The translations under genes and the position numbers were made by a program. Below the pieces are notes generated by a model. It had not been told where the DNA came from. It saw nothing but the letters and a program-made list of their open reading frames with translations, and did not search any database. A DNA stretch of 64,000 nt from Shewanella aquimarina (lineage in GTDB: Bacteria > Pseudomonadota > Gammaproteobacteria > Enterobacterales > Shewanellaceae): contig NZ_JAKIKY010000010.1 in assembly GCF_023349185.1 (NCBI RefSeq), positions 1 through 64,000 on the forward strand, given 5' to 3'. This document shows, piece after piece, positions 1 through 9,608 of this stretch (positions within the stretch are counted from its first letter, which is position 1; every line of letters starts with the position of its first letter).

Positions 1-8
1 CTTCAATT
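1..8 (-). rRNA. rrs: 16S rRNA, first bases only (partial)
   Basis: Read on the minus strand, the first bases of the window give AATTGAAG, the conserved 5' end of bacterial 16S rRNA (E. coli AAATTGAAGAGTTTGATC). The rest of the gene lies outside the window. The call is supported by the boxA leader and two rRNA-type promoters pointing toward it from 184 to 404. Confidence 0.75.
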
Positions 9-234
9 AAAAGTTTTTGTGGACCTAAGTCCGACTCAATGAATTCTGATTCATCACTTAGACTCGGAAGAATCTAAGGATGCTTGTACATATTGCTATG
101 GACTCTCATCAATTGCATTGAGATTTAAATCGTTTTCGATTAACTCAATACCTGTGAGTGTCCACACAGATTACTTGATAAATTGTTAAAGAGCATTTGC
201 ACATCTCGGTAGTTCCGAGTGGCTAGGGCTGCGT
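9..234 (-). other. 16S rRNA leader with boxA antiterminator
   Basis: This is the transcribed leader of the rRNA operon. The minus strand at 184-195 reads TGCTCTTTAACA, the boxA of gammaproteobacterial rRNA operons that loads the NusB/NusE antitermination complex. Just downstream is a conserved segment resembling the E. coli leader (ATCTGTGTGG type, about 160-172). A small hairpin lies near 58-80. No coding sequence is present. Confidence 0.85.
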
Positions 235-262
235 ATTCTACGCAATCCCTTGTTCGCGTCAA
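235..262 (-). promoter_or_regulatory. rRNA promoter P2 (proximal)
   Basis: Minus-strand -35 TTGACG (257-262) and -10 TAGAAT (235-240) are separated by 16 bp. A 16-bp spacer followed by a GC-rich start region is typical of growth-regulated rRNA promoters. The boxA leader starts about 40 bp downstream. Confidence 0.75.
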
Positions 263-376
263 GCAGTTTTTGCAAACTTTTTGAGGCTTCACTTTTCAGT
301 GACTGACCACCCTATCGCCTTAGCTACCAAGTGTTTCGACGCCGCGTTATCTGCTTTGCCGTGTCAGTGGATGCGC

Positions 377-404
377 ATTATAGGCAGTTCTGACTTGGGC
401 GCAA
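377..404 (-). promoter_or_regulatory. rRNA promoter P1 (distal)
   Basis: Minus-strand -35 TTGCGC (399-404) and perfect -10 TATAAT (377-382) have a 16-bp spacer and are followed by GCGC. The distance to P2 (about 140 bp) matches the P1/P2 arrangement of enterobacterial rrn operons. A+T-rich DNA at 405-560 could be an UP element or Fis region, but no site was resolved. Confidence 0.7.
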
Positions 405-625
405 GGGCTTTTTCAACGATCGGCGATCGCAAGTCGATCTTTTAATCGCTTCGCTGAATTAAGAAACAAAATGAGGGGAAATCACACAGAACCAATCGGG
501 ATCATTCAATATCAAAGGCCGCTAAAGTTCGTTTTTTCATCAATATGCTAGTGTAATTGCTAATAATTCATTACCATATACGAGCTGTTAACAGTTAATT
601 ATCAATTCCTCAGAGAACCTATTAT

Positions 626-1084
626 ATGCAAAAGCCATTTCTTATTGTTTTGATTGTCGCCATCCTAGGCGCATTGGCAATATCTCAGTTCACACCAGAG
701 CTTTATTCAGCGATCGCATTTTTTACTGGTGCTATTATTGCGAGTGTTATTTTCACACTTCAGCCATCTGCCGCTAACGCTACCAGTGGTGATACTTACA
801 CTGGCCCCACTATGACACTCTATGTAGGCAATCTGCCTTACCGTGTACATGAAGGTGAAGTGAAAGAGCTATTTGGCAAATATGGCCCTGTTAGCTCGGT
901 GAGATTGGTTCGCGATCGCAAGACGGGACGTCGTAAAGGTTTTGGCTTTATTGAGATGTCTGAAGCGGGCGCTAAGAAGGCGATGGCCAAGCTGAACGAA
1001 TTCGAATTCCAGGAGCGTACGCTCAAGGTTCGTGAAGCCAAGTCTCAAGACACAGATAAAAACGAAGCAGCACAGGCCAGCTAA
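626..1084 (+). CDS. Membrane-anchored RRM RNA-binding protein
   Basis: A 152-residue protein. The N-terminus has two hydrophobic segments (about 5-20 and 27-46), so it is probably anchored in the inner membrane. A single RRM follows at 64-137, with RNP2 LYVGNL (65-70) and RNP1 RKGFGFIE (103-110), including the aromatic residues that stack on RNA bases. The tail is short and charged. Bacterial RRM proteins are usually soluble and about 80-100 residues long, so the membrane part is unusual. The gene is monocistronic, beside an rRNA operon that points the other way and convergent with murI. No RNA target can be inferred. Confidence 0.85.
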   Translation: MQKPFLIVLIVAILGALAISQFTPELYSAIAFFTGAIIASVIFTLQPSAANATSGDTYTGPTMTLYVGNLPYRVHEGEVKELFGKYGPVSSVRLVRDRKTGRRKGFGFIEMSEAGAKKAMAKLNEFEFQERTLKVREAKSQDTDKNEAAQAS

Positions 1085-1133
1085 TTTAATCCAGCTTATC
1101 TGACATTAGCTTTATCTTTAGCGGCACCAGAGC

Positions 1134-1967
1134 TTAGCTGCCGGTTTTCATCAGGCTATCGTTAAAGGCGGTAGCCGAACTGAATCCCCAGGCAGCTAAG
1201 GTCTTACTTAACCCCTCGGAAATCGTGTTCGTCGTGAACAGCGCCCGGCTCTTACCTCTCTCTCCGCTATTATCAGCATCGAGCAAACTCACCACCCTAG
1301 CCGCGATGGCATTGGATGAATCTAATAGATGCACAGACTCTCCCAACTCACGCTGCAGCTCTTCTCTCAAAATCGGAAAGTGAGTACATCCCAAGACTAA
1401 GGTATCCAGTCCAGACGCCTTTATCGGCTCCAGGATACGATGCAGCGCCTCGCGATCGACCGGCTTCTGAGCCATCTTATCCTCTGCCAGATAGACCAAC
1501 TCAGAGGAGCCAAATCTGTCTACACGACAATTACTGGCAAACTGATCGATCAGATCTTGGGTATATTGGCGATTGACTGTCCCTGGAGTCGCCAGCAAAC
1601 CCAGATGTTTCTTGTGCGATAGGGCCGCCGCGGGTTTGATGGCCGGCACCACCCCTACCACGGGAATGGTCAGGCAGCTTCTTAGTGCAGGCAGGATAAG
1701 CGTACTGGCGCTATTACAGGCCACCACCACGATATCGGCCTGGCATTGGGCAACCGCTTGACTAATTAAGGTGACACAACCCTGTACCAGTTCCTGTTCA
1801 TCGAGTTCGCCATAGGGCAGCCTGGCATTGTCAAACAGATAACAGTAATTCGCACTGGGAAGCTGTTCTCGCACTGCCGCCAATATCGACAGACCTCCTA
1901 CCCCAGAATCGAACACGAGTATATTTGCTGACAAATTGGCTCTCCTATCACTAAAAGGCTGGTACAT
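1134..1967 (-). CDS. murI: Glutamate racemase MurI
   Basis: A 277-residue cytoplasmic enzyme that interconverts L- and D-glutamate for peptidoglycan synthesis. The motif FDSGVGGLSIL (19-29) is the family signature. The two catalytic cysteines are visible in VVACNSAST (C84) and VLGCTHFPIL (C194). Length is normal. The chosen ATG adds about 14 residues before the conserved strand, which is usual for the family. The gene is convergent with the RRM gene, with only about 50 bp and no clear terminator between them, and divergent from trmA. Confidence 0.95.
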   Translation of the reverse strand: MYQPFSDRRANLSANILVFDSGVGGLSILAAVREQLPSANYCYLFDNARLPYGELDEQELVQGCVTLISQAVAQCQADIVVVACNSASTLILPALRSCLTIPVVGVVPAIKPAAALSHKKHLGLLATPGTVNRQYTQDLIDQFASNCRVDRFGSSELVYLAEDKMAQKPVDREALHRILEPIKASGLDTLVLGCTHFPILREELQRELGESVHLLDSSNAIAARVVSLLDADNSGERGKSRALFTTNTISEGLSKTLAAWGFSSATAFNDSLMKTGS

Positions 1968-2141
1968 AGAAGCAGGGATTTTTTCACATTCCCGATTAAA
2001 GCTAAAGCCATTGGGCTCACAATTGGCTTTTCAGGCGGGTTAATCGCCCGGGAAAGTCCGCTACAATGTTAGCCAACCCCTAGACATCAACGACAAGTAG
2101 TATACTATTTGCGCCCCCATAGACAGCAACGGTGTTAAGAA

Positions 2142-3239
2142 ATGAATCTAGAAGCAATGGATCCTCAGCAATACGACGCGCAGCTCGATGTGAAACGTCA
2201 GAAACTAGCGCAGCTATTTGCCGACTTCGAGACACCCAAGCTGGAAGTGTTTGCCTCACAGAAGGCCCATTACCGCATGCGCGCCGAGTTCCGTGTCTGG
2301 CATGAGGGTGAAGATCTCTACTATTACATGTTTGATAAGGCGCTGAACCAGAAGGTTCGTTGCGACCAATTCTTACCGGCGAGCCAACTGATCAACGACA
2401 TGATGCCCGAGCTGATGGCGGCCTTGCGCCCCAATCAGGTCCTGCGTCACAAGCTGTTCCAGGTGGACTTTCTCTCAACCCTCAGCGGTGAGATCTTAGT
2501 GTCACTGCTTTACCACAAGCAGCTCGATGCCCAATGGCAGCAGGAAGCCGAGGCGCTTAAGCAAGCATTATCGGCTAAGTTCAAGGTGAACATCATAGGC
2601 CGCGCCCGTAAGCAGAAGCTGGTGATGGATCGCGACTTCGTCATCGAATCCCTGCCGGTCAATGGCAAGGAGCTTATCTATAAGCAAGTTGAGAACAGCT
2701 TTACCCAGCCCAATGGTGAGGTAGCGATCAAGATGTTGGAGTGGGCCATAGATATCACACGTAATAGCAGTGGTGACCTATTGGAGCTCTACTGCGGCAA
2801 CGGTAACTTCTCTATTGCCCTGGCGCAGAACTTCAACCGGGTATTGGCTACCGAGCTGGCCAAGCCATCAGTCGACTCGGCTCAGTACAATATCGAGGCG
2901 AACCAGATTGACAACCTACAGATCATCCGCATGTCGGCGGAAGACTTTACCGATGCGCTGGCCAAGAAGCGCAGCTTCAGACGTTTAGAGGGCGTGGATC
3001 TGGACAGCTATGATTGCAACACCATATTTGTCGACCCGCCGCGAGCCGGCCTAGATGACAATACCCTGTCTATGGTGCAGGGCTATGAGCGGATCCTCTA
3101 TATCTCTTGTAACCCCAACACCCTGCTGGACAACCTCAAGGTGCTGGACAAGACCCACAAGATCACCCGCTTCGCGCTATTCGATCAGTTCCCCTACACA
3201 GATCATATGGAATCAGGCGTGTTGCTAGAACGACGCTGA
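2142..3239 (+). CDS. trmA: tRNA (uracil-5-)-methyltransferase TrmA
   Basis: A 365-residue SAM-dependent enzyme that makes m5U54 in the T-loop of tRNA. Visible motifs are the SAM site LYCGNGNF, the catalytic region [10 protein letters not shown] and the nucleophile in YISCNPNTL (C323; E. coli C324). The first ATG aligns with the E. coli N-terminus (QYDAQL against QYEAQL), so it is preferred over the ATG 15 bases downstream. The gene is monocistronic and ends at a bidirectional terminator shared with fabR. Confidence 0.96.
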   Translation: MNLEAMDPQQYDAQLDVKRQKLAQLFADFETPKLEVFASQKAHYRMRAEFRVWHEGEDLYYYMFDKALNQKVRCDQFLPASQLINDMMPELMAALRPNQVLRHKLFQVDFLSTLSGEILVSLLYHKQLDAQWQQEAEALKQALSAKFKVNIIGRARKQKLVMDRDFVIESLPVNGKELIYKQVENSFTQPNGEVAIKMLEWAIDITRNSSGDLLELYCGNGNFSIALAQNFNRVLATELAKPSVDSAQYNIEANQIDNLQIIRMSAEDFTDALAKKRSFRRLEGVDLDSYDCNTIFVDPPRAGLDDNTLSMVQGYERILYISCNPNTLLDNLKVLDKTHKITRFALFDQFPYTDHMESGVLLERR

Positions 3240-3254
3240 TATAAAACAAGCATC

Positions 3255-3282
3255 AAAAAAGGGGCCAACAGGCCCCTTTTTT
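3255..3282. terminator. Bidirectional terminator between trmA and fabR
   Basis: A perfect GGGGCC/GGCCCC stem with a 4-base loop is flanked by an A-run on the left and a T-run on the right. It can end transcription of both convergent genes. Confidence 0.9.
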
Positions 3283-3295
3283 CATACAGATAACT

Positions 3296-3910
3296 CTAGC
3301 GATGTTCCATCTTCTGCTGCAGGCATTCGGCGCCTTTAGCCACCATGCGCAGCTGAATCACCAGGCGATCGGCCAAGATCTTACGATCGACCCGCTTCAT
3401 GTCCAGCGCTGCCGCCCCGGCGTTAAACACTAAGGTCACTAAGGCCTCCGCCTGAGCCCTGGCCAACTCGGGGGTTCGCTTAGTAGTCGCCTCTGTGTAG
3501 TGAGCTAACTCTGAGATGAAATGTTCTATCTCTCTGGCCACCGCCGCACGAAACGGTGCCGAGGTGCCCGAGCGTTCATGCAGCAGGATACGAAAAACGT
3601 TGGGATTAGACTCCAGTACCTCCATAAAGGTATCGACTGAGATGCGAATCACGCTACCACCGGCCTCGGCACGCTGGCGCCCCTTGCGCATCATCTGTCT
3701 CAGGGTCAGCCCCCCCTCATCCACCATGGTGAGCCCCAGCTCATTCATATCTTTAAAATGACGATAGAAGGAGGTTGGCGCTATGTTGGCCTCGCGTGCC
3801 ACTTCCCGCAGACTCAGGCTAGAAAAGCTGCGTTCGGCACTTAATTGATTAAATGCCGCATCGACCAAGGCGCGACGCGTTTTTTCTTTCTGCTGTGCTC
3901 TGATACCCAT
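3296..3910 (-). CDS. fabR: Unsaturated fatty acid repressor FabR (TetR family)
   Basis: A 204-residue TetR-type repressor. The N-terminus ([13 protein letters not shown]) and helix-turn-helix ([19 protein letters not shown]) nearly match E. coli FabR, which represses fabA/fabB in response to the saturated/unsaturated acyl pool. An ATG one codon upstream is possible, but the chosen one fits E. coli MGVRAQQ. It is divergent from a desaturase gene with a FabR-type palindrome between them (4011-4026), so the desaturase is its likely target and autoregulation is possible. Confidence 0.93.
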   Translation of the reverse strand: MGIRAQQKEKTRRALVDAAFNQLSAERSFSSLSLREVAREANIAPTSFYRHFKDMNELGLTMVDEGGLTLRQMMRKGRQRAEAGGSVIRISVDTFMEVLESNPNVFRILLHERSGTSAPFRAAVAREIEHFISELAHYTEATTKRTPELARAQAEALVTLVFNAGAAALDMKRVDRKILADRLVIQLRMVAKGAECLQQKMEHR

Positions 3911-3980
3911 CATGATGAATCCACTAGATAAAACTCAATCTGGCAATCATACCTTCTTTAAGGCAAAAACGCAGCCCGCC

Positions 3981-4026
3981 TTGACCTGCCCTATTAAGTC
4001 GGTAGAATTGGCGTACAGCTGTACGC
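3981..4026 (+). promoter_or_regulatory. Desaturase promoter with FabR operator
   Basis: A -35 TTGACC (3981-3986), 16-bp spacer and -10 TAGAAT (4003-4008) point toward the desaturase. Immediately downstream, covering the likely start site, is a perfect 16-bp palindrome GCGTACAGCTGTACGC (4011-4026). It matches the known FabR/DesT operator form (AGCGTACAN2TGTNCGCT). The position implies repression by blocking initiation. Confidence 0.85.
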
Positions 4027-4054
4027 TCAAGTAAAAAAGAATCTGGACACTATA

Positions 4055-5161
4055 ATGAAAAAACCTCCCCTCATCTGGACCAATATTCTCCTATTTGCCA
4101 TCACCTTCTTAGGTGCTGTCATTCTCGTACCTTGGTACGGCATCACCTATGGCTATGGCATGGCAGAATGGGTTGCCTTTGTCGGGCTCGCCTTCGCCAG
4201 CGGTTTGTCGATAACCGCGGGATACCACAGGCTCTGGTCCCATCGCACCTATAAGGCGCACTGGTCGGTACGTTTTCTTTTTGCCTTGGGCGGTGCCTTA
4301 GCACTGCAAAATAGCGCCCTGCATTGGTCGTCGGATCACCGTATCCACCACAAGCATGTGGATGACAACGACAAGGACCCCTATTCGGCTAACATGGGTT
4401 TCTGGTACAGCCATATCGGCTGGATGCTTAGAGAGTATCAGGCGCAGCGTTATCACGATTATAAGAACGTCCGTGATCTGCAAAATGAGAAAATTGTGAT
4501 GTGGCAGCACAAATATTACCTGCCGCTACTCCTCATCATGAATATTGGCCTGCCGGCACTATTGGGCTGGCTCAACGGCGATGTGTGGGCCATGTTGCTC
4601 ATGGCGGGTCTGCTACGCCTGGTCGTCGTGCATCACTGCACCTTCTTCATCAACTCTCTCGCGCATATCTGGGGCAGCCAGCCCTACACAGATAAGAACA
4701 CGGCGCGTGATAACGGGGTGCTGGCGCTGTTCACCTATGGCGAGGGCTATCACAACTTCCACCATATCTTCGAAAACGATTATCGCAACGGCATCCAATG
4801 GTGGCATTACGATCCTACCAAATGGTTGATCAACACCATGGCCTGGACCGGACTGGCCAACAACCTCAGGGTCACGCCACAGGAGCGGATCGAGAGTGCC
4901 AAGTTGCAGATGCAACTGAAGAAGGCGCAGCATAAGGTCACACAGCTGGCCAACCACGAAGAGATCCTCGAGAAGATCCATGCGGAATATGAGCTGCTCA
5001 AGACCCATATTGCCGATTACTATCAGGCCCATAAGGAGCTGCTTGAAGCCAAGCGCAAACAGCTGACCACACATCAGCTGATGCAGCAGGTAGAGCACCT
5101 GAAGCAGGAATTGCTGGCACGCCAGAAGCAGTGGAAGTCCCTCACCACCGGCTTTGCCTAA
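4055..5161 (+). CDS. Membrane acyl-lipid/acyl-CoA fatty acid desaturase
   Basis: A 368-residue membrane di-iron desaturase that puts a double bond into saturated acyl chains, probably at delta-9. Three histidine boxes are present: HRLWSH (58-63), HRIHH (95-99) and HNFHH (233-237), with paired transmembrane hairpins between them. The C-terminal 90 residues (about 280-360) are charged with coiled-coil heptads, longer than in simple delta-9 enzymes. Control by FabR through the operator at 4011-4026 is likely and would suit membrane-fluidity adjustment. The substrate (CoA, ACP or lipid) cannot be told from sequence. Confidence 0.92.
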   Translation: MKKPPLIWTNILLFAITFLGAVILVPWYGITYGYGMAEWVAFVGLAFASGLSITAGYHRLWSHRTYKAHWSVRFLFALGGALALQNSALHWSSDHRIHHKHVDDNDKDPYSANMGFWYSHIGWMLREYQAQRYHDYKNVRDLQNEKIVMWQHKYYLPLLLIMNIGLPALLGWLNGDVWAMLLMAGLLRLVVVHHCTFFINSLAHIWGSQPYTDKNTARDNGVLALFTYGEGYHNFHHIFENDYRNGIQWWHYDPTKWLINTMAWTGLANNLRVTPQERIESAKLQMQLKKAQHKVTQLANHEEILEKIHAEYELLKTHIADYYQAHKELLEAKRKQLTTHQLMQQVEHLKQELLARQKQWKSLTTGFA

Positions 5162-5171
5162 TCCGATCTCG

Positions 5172-5200
5172 AAAAAGCCATCCCCCGGGGTGGCTTTTTT
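5172..5200 (+). terminator. Rho-independent terminator after the desaturase
   Basis: The stem AAAAAGCCAYCCC / GGGGTGGCTTTTTT begins 10 bp after the desaturase stop and ends in six T. Confidence 0.9.
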
Positions 5201-5251
5201 ACACCCTGAAATAAACAGGAATGATAACGGCCTCCCGCCCTTCATATCTAA

Positions 5252-5411
5252 TACCAATCACAGTAAGTAAGTGAGCAGAGATAGCGCAGGAAAAACGCTT
5301 GAGAACAAAGCAGGATTTTTAGATAAGTAGTTATTCTACAATTAAAAATACTAATGCCGTTATCGAGCGTTTTAACAAGCTAGCATGATCAGTTATTTAT
5401 TACGATTGGTA
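5252..5411. repeat. MITE-like repeat, full-length copy 1
   Basis: A 160-bp non-coding element with imperfect terminal inverted repeats (TACCAATC... and ...GATTGGTA, about 26 bp). The centre is self-complementary: GTAG-TTATT-CTAC flanked by matching arms. TAA flanks both ends (5249-5251 and 5412-5414), consistent with a 3-bp target duplication. It is highly similar to 34027-34185, and its ends match the short copy at 29505-29550. It fills the gap between the desaturase terminator and selD and contains no ORF. Confidence 0.85.
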
Positions 5412-5493
5412 TAACACGTCAGGCGATTGAAGTGCCGCACCTATGGGTCTATCATGAGCGGCTCTCCATTTTATCCAGAGATAGTTTGAGGTT

Positions 5494-6537
5494 ATGTCAG
5501 TAGAAAAGATTAAACTCACCGAATACAGCCACGGTGCTGGCTGTGGTTGCAAGATTTCACCTAAGGTACTAGGCACCATACTGGCCTCTCAGCTACCCAG
5601 CTTTGACGATCCAAACATTCTGGTAGGCAATCAGACTCGTGACGACGCCGCCGTTTATCGCCTAAACGACGAGACTGGCATCATCAGCACCACAGACTTC
5701 TTCATGCCGATAGTGGATGATCCCTTTACCTTCGGCCGCATCGCGGCGACTAATGCCATCAGCGATATCTACGCCATGGGTGGCACGCCCATGATGGCCA
5801 TCGCCATTCTGGGCTGGCCGGTCAATGTCTTGCCAGCGGAAATTGCCCAGCAGGTGGTCGATGGCGGACGCCAGGCCTGTAAAGATGCCGGGATCATGTT
5901 GGCTGGCGGCCACAGTATCGATGCGCCAGAGCCTATCTTCGGCCTCGCGGTAACAGGCCAGATCCCCTTAAACGAACTCAAACAGAACGACACGGCCAAG
6001 GCAGGTGACAGACTCTATCTGACCAAGCCGCTAGGTATCGGCATACTCACAACGGCGCAGAAGCAGAAGAAGCTTGCCGAGCAAGATATCAATATTGCCC
6101 CTGACGCCATGTGTCAGCTGAACAAGATAGGCGCCACCATCGCCAAGATCCCAGGCGTTAATGCCATGACAGATGTGACAGGCTTTGGCTTGGCAGGCCA
6201 CCTCATCGAGATGTGCCAAGGCGCAACGCTGGCGGCCAGGGTCGATCTAAGCGCCCTACCCATGCTGCCTAAGGCAATGGACTACCTCAAGCTTGGCTGC
6301 ATTCCAGGTGGCACCCATCGCAACTACGACAGCTACGGCGAGCATCTTCCCCAGGTAAACGACGAGCAGAAAGCCCTATTGTGCGACCCGCAAACCAGTG
6401 GCGGCTTGCTGATTGCCGTATCAAACAGCCATGAGGCCGAGCTGCTTACTCTGCTAGAAAAAGAGGGGCTGCCCACACAATGTATTGGTGAGCTAGTGCC
6501 TCAATCCGAGTCGCAGCCACTGGTGGAACTGATCTAA
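5494..6537 (+). CDS. selD: Selenide, water dikinase SelD
   Basis: A 347-residue enzyme that makes selenophosphate from selenide and ATP. The N-terminal loop HGAGCGCKI carries C17 and C19, matching E. coli SelD, so this is the cysteine form with no selenocysteine codon. The conserved DTSG-like motif DPQTSGGLL sits near the C-terminus. The stop overlaps the mnmH start by one base (TAATG), so the two are translationally coupled. No selA/selB lies in the window, so only the tRNA selenouridine branch is shown here. Confidence 0.96.
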   Translation: MSVEKIKLTEYSHGAGCGCKISPKVLGTILASQLPSFDDPNILVGNQTRDDAAVYRLNDETGIISTTDFFMPIVDDPFTFGRIAATNAISDIYAMGGTPMMAIAILGWPVNVLPAEIAQQVVDGGRQACKDAGIMLAGGHSIDAPEPIFGLAVTGQIPLNELKQNDTAKAGDRLYLTKPLGIGILTTAQKQKKLAEQDINIAPDAMCQLNKIGATIAKIPGVNAMTDVTGFGLAGHLIEMCQGATLAARVDLSALPMLPKAMDYLKLGCIPGGTHRNYDSYGEHLPQVNDEQKALLCDPQTSGGLLIAVSNSHEAELLTLLEKEGLPTQCIGELVPQSESQPLVELI

Positions 6538-7652
6538 TGGGCCATCTAAACGACAAGATTATCCCCGCGAGTGAATATGCTCGAATCCTGGCATCTGACC
6601 ATCCCATCATGGATGTTCGCGCCCCCATAGAATTTACCAAGGGCGCCTTTCCCGCCAGTAGCAACTGTCCCCTGATGCGTGACGATGAGCGACAACAAGT
6701 GGGGACCTGTTATAAGGAGCGAGGCCAGGACGCCGCCATCGCCCTCGGTCATTCCCTGGTATGCGGCGAGGTCAAACAGCAGCGGGTCAATGCCTGGCTC
6801 GCCTATCTCGACGCCCATCCCGAAGCCTATCTCTATTGCTTTCGTGGCGGACTGCGCTCTCAGCTGACTCAGCAATGGCTAGCCGAGGCCGGTAGAGCCG
6901 TGCCCTACATTCAAGGCGGCTATAAGGCGATGCGTCAGTTCCTTATCGACACCATAGACAGGGCGCCGGAGGTGAAACCTATGTTGATCCTCAGCGGCAT
7001 AACCGGCAGCGGTAAGACAGACTTTCTGTTGCAGCGGCAAGAGGCAGTCGATCTCGAAGGGCTCGCCCATCATAGGGGCTCGAGTTTCGGTCGCTACCAT
7101 GAGGCGCAGCCGACGCAGATCAACTTCGAAAATGGCTTAGGGGTCGCCCTGTTGAAACACCAACAGAGCGCCGCGCGGGATCTGCTGCTAGAAGATGAGA
7201 GCTATCTCATCGGACGCTCTGCGCTACCCAAGGCTTTCTACATGGGGATGCAGACCGCCAGCGTCGTCATCCTTGAGGAACCGCTGGAGGCCAGGCTGAC
7301 ACGTCTGCTGGACGAATATGTCCATAAGATGCATCAAGGCTATGTAGAGCGTCTGGGCGAAGAGGCCGGATTCGACGCATTTAGTGAGTATCTGGCAAAC
7401 AGCATCTCAGGCATCAAGAAACGCCTCGGCGGTAAGCAACACGACGAGCTGCAACAGCTGATAAGAGACGCATTAGCGGTGCAGCTGCAGAGTGGCAATA
7501 CCCAGGCGCACCTTGAGTGGATCGAATTGCTACTGAGCAAATATTACGATCCCATGTATCAGTATCAGATAGCCAAGAAAGCCGAGCGGGTGATCTTCCA
7601 GGGCGACCATAAGGCTATGCATCAATGGTTGGATGAATACGCCGTTCGCTAG
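6537..7652 (+). CDS. mnmH: tRNA 2-selenouridine synthase MnmH/SelU
   Basis: A 371-residue enzyme that replaces sulfur with selenium in 2-thiouridine at the wobble position of Lys, Glu and Gln tRNAs, using selenophosphate from SelD. The N-terminal rhodanese domain has its catalytic cysteine in YCFRGGLRS (C101; E. coli C97). A P-loop [12 protein letters not shown] follows at about 145-157. It overlaps selD by one base, and operon ends at the hairpin 7686-7720. Confidence 0.95.
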   Translation: MGHLNDKIIPASEYARILASDHPIMDVRAPIEFTKGAFPASSNCPLMRDDERQQVGTCYKERGQDAAIALGHSLVCGEVKQQRVNAWLAYLDAHPEAYLYCFRGGLRSQLTQQWLAEAGRAVPYIQGGYKAMRQFLIDTIDRAPEVKPMLILSGITGSGKTDFLLQRQEAVDLEGLAHHRGSSFGRYHEAQPTQINFENGLGVALLKHQQSAARDLLLEDESYLIGRSALPKAFYMGMQTASVVILEEPLEARLTRLLDEYVHKMHQGYVERLGEEAGFDAFSEYLANSISGIKKRLGGKQHDELQQLIRDALAVQLQSGNTQAHLEWIELLLSKYYDPMYQYQIAKKAERVIFQGDHKAMHQWLDEYAVR

Positions 7653-7685
7653 CACACTAAAACCTTATAAAGTGAAACCACCGAA

Positions 7686-7720
7686 AACATAAAGCCAGGC
7701 ATGATGCCTGGCTTTATGTT
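7686..7720. terminator. Bidirectional terminator between mnmH and the acyltransferase gene
   Basis: A 15-bp perfect stem (AACATAAAGCCAGGC and its complement) with a 5-base loop lies between convergent genes. The outer stem is A/T-rich, so it can serve either strand. Confidence 0.8.
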
Positions 7721-7745
7721 TAACCCTTGCAAAAACGGTAAGCCG

Positions 7746-9608
7746 CTAGGATGCGGGTAACATGGCCTCGACCCGCTCGCGCAGCAGATGGCGGTTAGCC
7801 TCGGTACCCGACACCACATCATCGAGATCAACCGATATCTTAGACCAGAAGCGTTTGGGTCTGGTGCTCAAGGCATGACCATCCTTATGACTGAAGTAGG
7901 AGCCCCAGAGGCCACTGAGCGCCATGGGGATCACTGGGACAGGATCGCGGGCGAGGATCTTGTCGATGCCGGGGCGGAATTCGCCCAGCTCACCGTTAGG
8001 GGTAAGGCGTCCCTCGGGAAAGATACACACCAAGTCTCCATTGGCCAGCGCCTGATGAATAGCCTCGAACGCCTGATTATAGGTTGCCTCACACTGGCGC
8101 GGGGAACAGATGGGGATCACTCCCGCGTGGCGAAACAGATACTTGAGCAGCGGCATCTCGCTGATAGACTTATCCATCACGAAACGGATCGGACGGGTCG
8201 AGGCGCCCATGATGATCAGCGCGTCCACATAGCTGACGTGATTGCACACTATGATGCCGGCGCCCTCGCAGGGGAGTTTGTCGCGGCCTGTCACGGTGAC
8301 GCGATACAAAATATGGCTCAGCAGATAGCTGACAAATCTCTGGGTAAACTCAGGCACCTGACTATAGACATACAGGGCAACCACGGCATTGAGCAGCGCC
8401 AACAATAAGAAGAGATCTGTAATGCTCCAACCTAGGCCCTCCAACAGCAGAATAGACAGCGCAGCCGAGACCACCATGAACAGGGCATTCATTATGTTGT
8501 TTGCGGCGATTGCCTGAGCACACTCACCCCTATCGGCGCGCGACTGAATGAAGGCATACAGAGGCACGATAAACAGACCACCGCTCACCCCCACCATAAA
8601 CAGGGCAAACATCACCCGGTAATGCTGCGACTCGGCGATGAAGCTACTAAAGCTATAGACGGTCTCGGCCTGGGCCGGCAACTCGGGGAGTGACCACAGC
8701 AGATCCACGCCAAACAGGGTCAGCCCGGCCACACCGAAGGGCAAGAGACCCAATTCCACGTGTCCAAAAGAGAAACGCTCACACAGGAAGGAGCCCACCG
8801 CGATACCGATAGAGAATAGGGCCAACAAGAGCGACACCACTGTCGCATCCGCATGCAGGTGCAGCTTGGCAAAGTTGGGGAACTGAGTCAGATAGGTCGC
8901 CCCGAGAAACCAGAACCAGCTGATCGCCAGGATCGCCATCCAGATACTCGGGGTCTTTCTGACTTTAGCTATGCCGCGCCAGGTGCCCGACAAGGGCGCG
9001 AAACGAATCTTAGTGATCGCTCCTTGAGGCGGCATGGCTGGAATCGCCCGGCTGGCCAGGTAACCGGCAACGGCCAGCACAAACACGGTCGCCGCGGTAG
9101 CGATAATGCCCTTGTCGCTGGCCACCAGAAGCCCGGCGCTGAGTGTGCCTATCAGGATCGACAAGAAGGTGCCCATCTCTACCCAGGCATTACCCGTCAC
9201 CAGCTCATCTTCCGCTAAGGCCTGAGGCAGGAGCGAATATTTTACCGGCCCGAAATAGGCCGACTGGCTGCCGGTTAAGAAGAGCAACACTAACATCACC
9301 ATATAACTCTGGCTCAGAATCGCCATGGCCGCGCAGGACATGATCACCAGCTCCAGCTGCTTTAAGCGTCTGATCAATTTGGCCTTATCCATGTTGTCGG
9401 CCACCACTCCCGCGTGGGCGGAAAACAAGAAGAAAGGCAGGATAAACACGCCGGCGGCGAGGTTAACGAACAGGTTTACGCTGATGGGCAGTTCCTCTAT
9501 CTGGCTATAGGTCACCATCAGAAGCAGCACATTCTTGTAGATATTGTCGTTGAGTGCCCCCAGGCACTGAGTGGCAAAATAGGGAAAAAACCGCTTGGTT
9601 AACAGCAT
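7746..9608 (-). CDS. LplT-like MFS flippase fused to PlsC-type acyltransferase
   Basis: A 620-residue fusion. Residues 1 to about 400 are a 12-helix major facilitator domain similar to LplT, the lysophospholipid flippase (start RFFPYFATQCLGALNDN). Residues about 420-600 are a PlsC-type glycerolipid acyltransferase with the catalytic NHVSYVD (HX4D, about 454-460) and FPEGRLTPNGE. In E. coli LplT is separate from Aas, which also carries an acyl-ACP synthetase; that domain is absent here. The likely role is importing lysophospholipid and reacylating it at the inner membrane. It overlaps the upstream TetR gene by 10 bp. Confidence 0.88.
   Translation of the reverse strand: MLLTKRFFPYFATQCLGALNDNIYKNVLLLMVTYSQIEELPISVNLFVNLAAGVFILPFFLFSAHAGVVADNMDKAKLIRRLKQLELVIMSCAAMAILSQSYMVMLVLLFLTGSQSAYFGPVKYSLLPQALAEDELVTGNAWVEMGTFLSILIGTLSAGLLVASDKGIIATAATVFVLAVAGYLASRAIPAMPPQGAITKIRFAPLSGTWRGIAKVRKTPSIWMAILAISWFWFLGATYLTQFPNFAKLHLHADATVVSLLLALFSIGIAVGSFLCERFSFGHVELGLLPFGVAGLTLFGVDLLWSLPELPAQAETVYSFSSFIAESQHYRVMFALFMVGVSGGLFIVPLYAFIQSRADRGECAQAIAANNIMNALFMVVSAALSILLLEGLGWSITDLFLLLALLNAVVALYVYSQVPEFTQRFVSYLLSHILYRVTVTGRDKLPCEGAGIIVCNHVSYVDALIIMGASTRPIRFVMDKSISEMPLLKYLFRHAGVIPICSPRQCEATYNQAFEAIHQALANGDLVCIFPEGRLTPNGELGEFRPGIDKILARDPVPVIPMALSGLWGSYFSHKDGHALSTRPKRFWSKISVDLDDVVSGTEANRHLLRERVEAMLPAS

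Noticed and set aside
5494..5560. Possible selenocysteine codon or SECIS element in selD
   Set aside because: The active-site position is a cysteine codon and there is no in-frame UGA.
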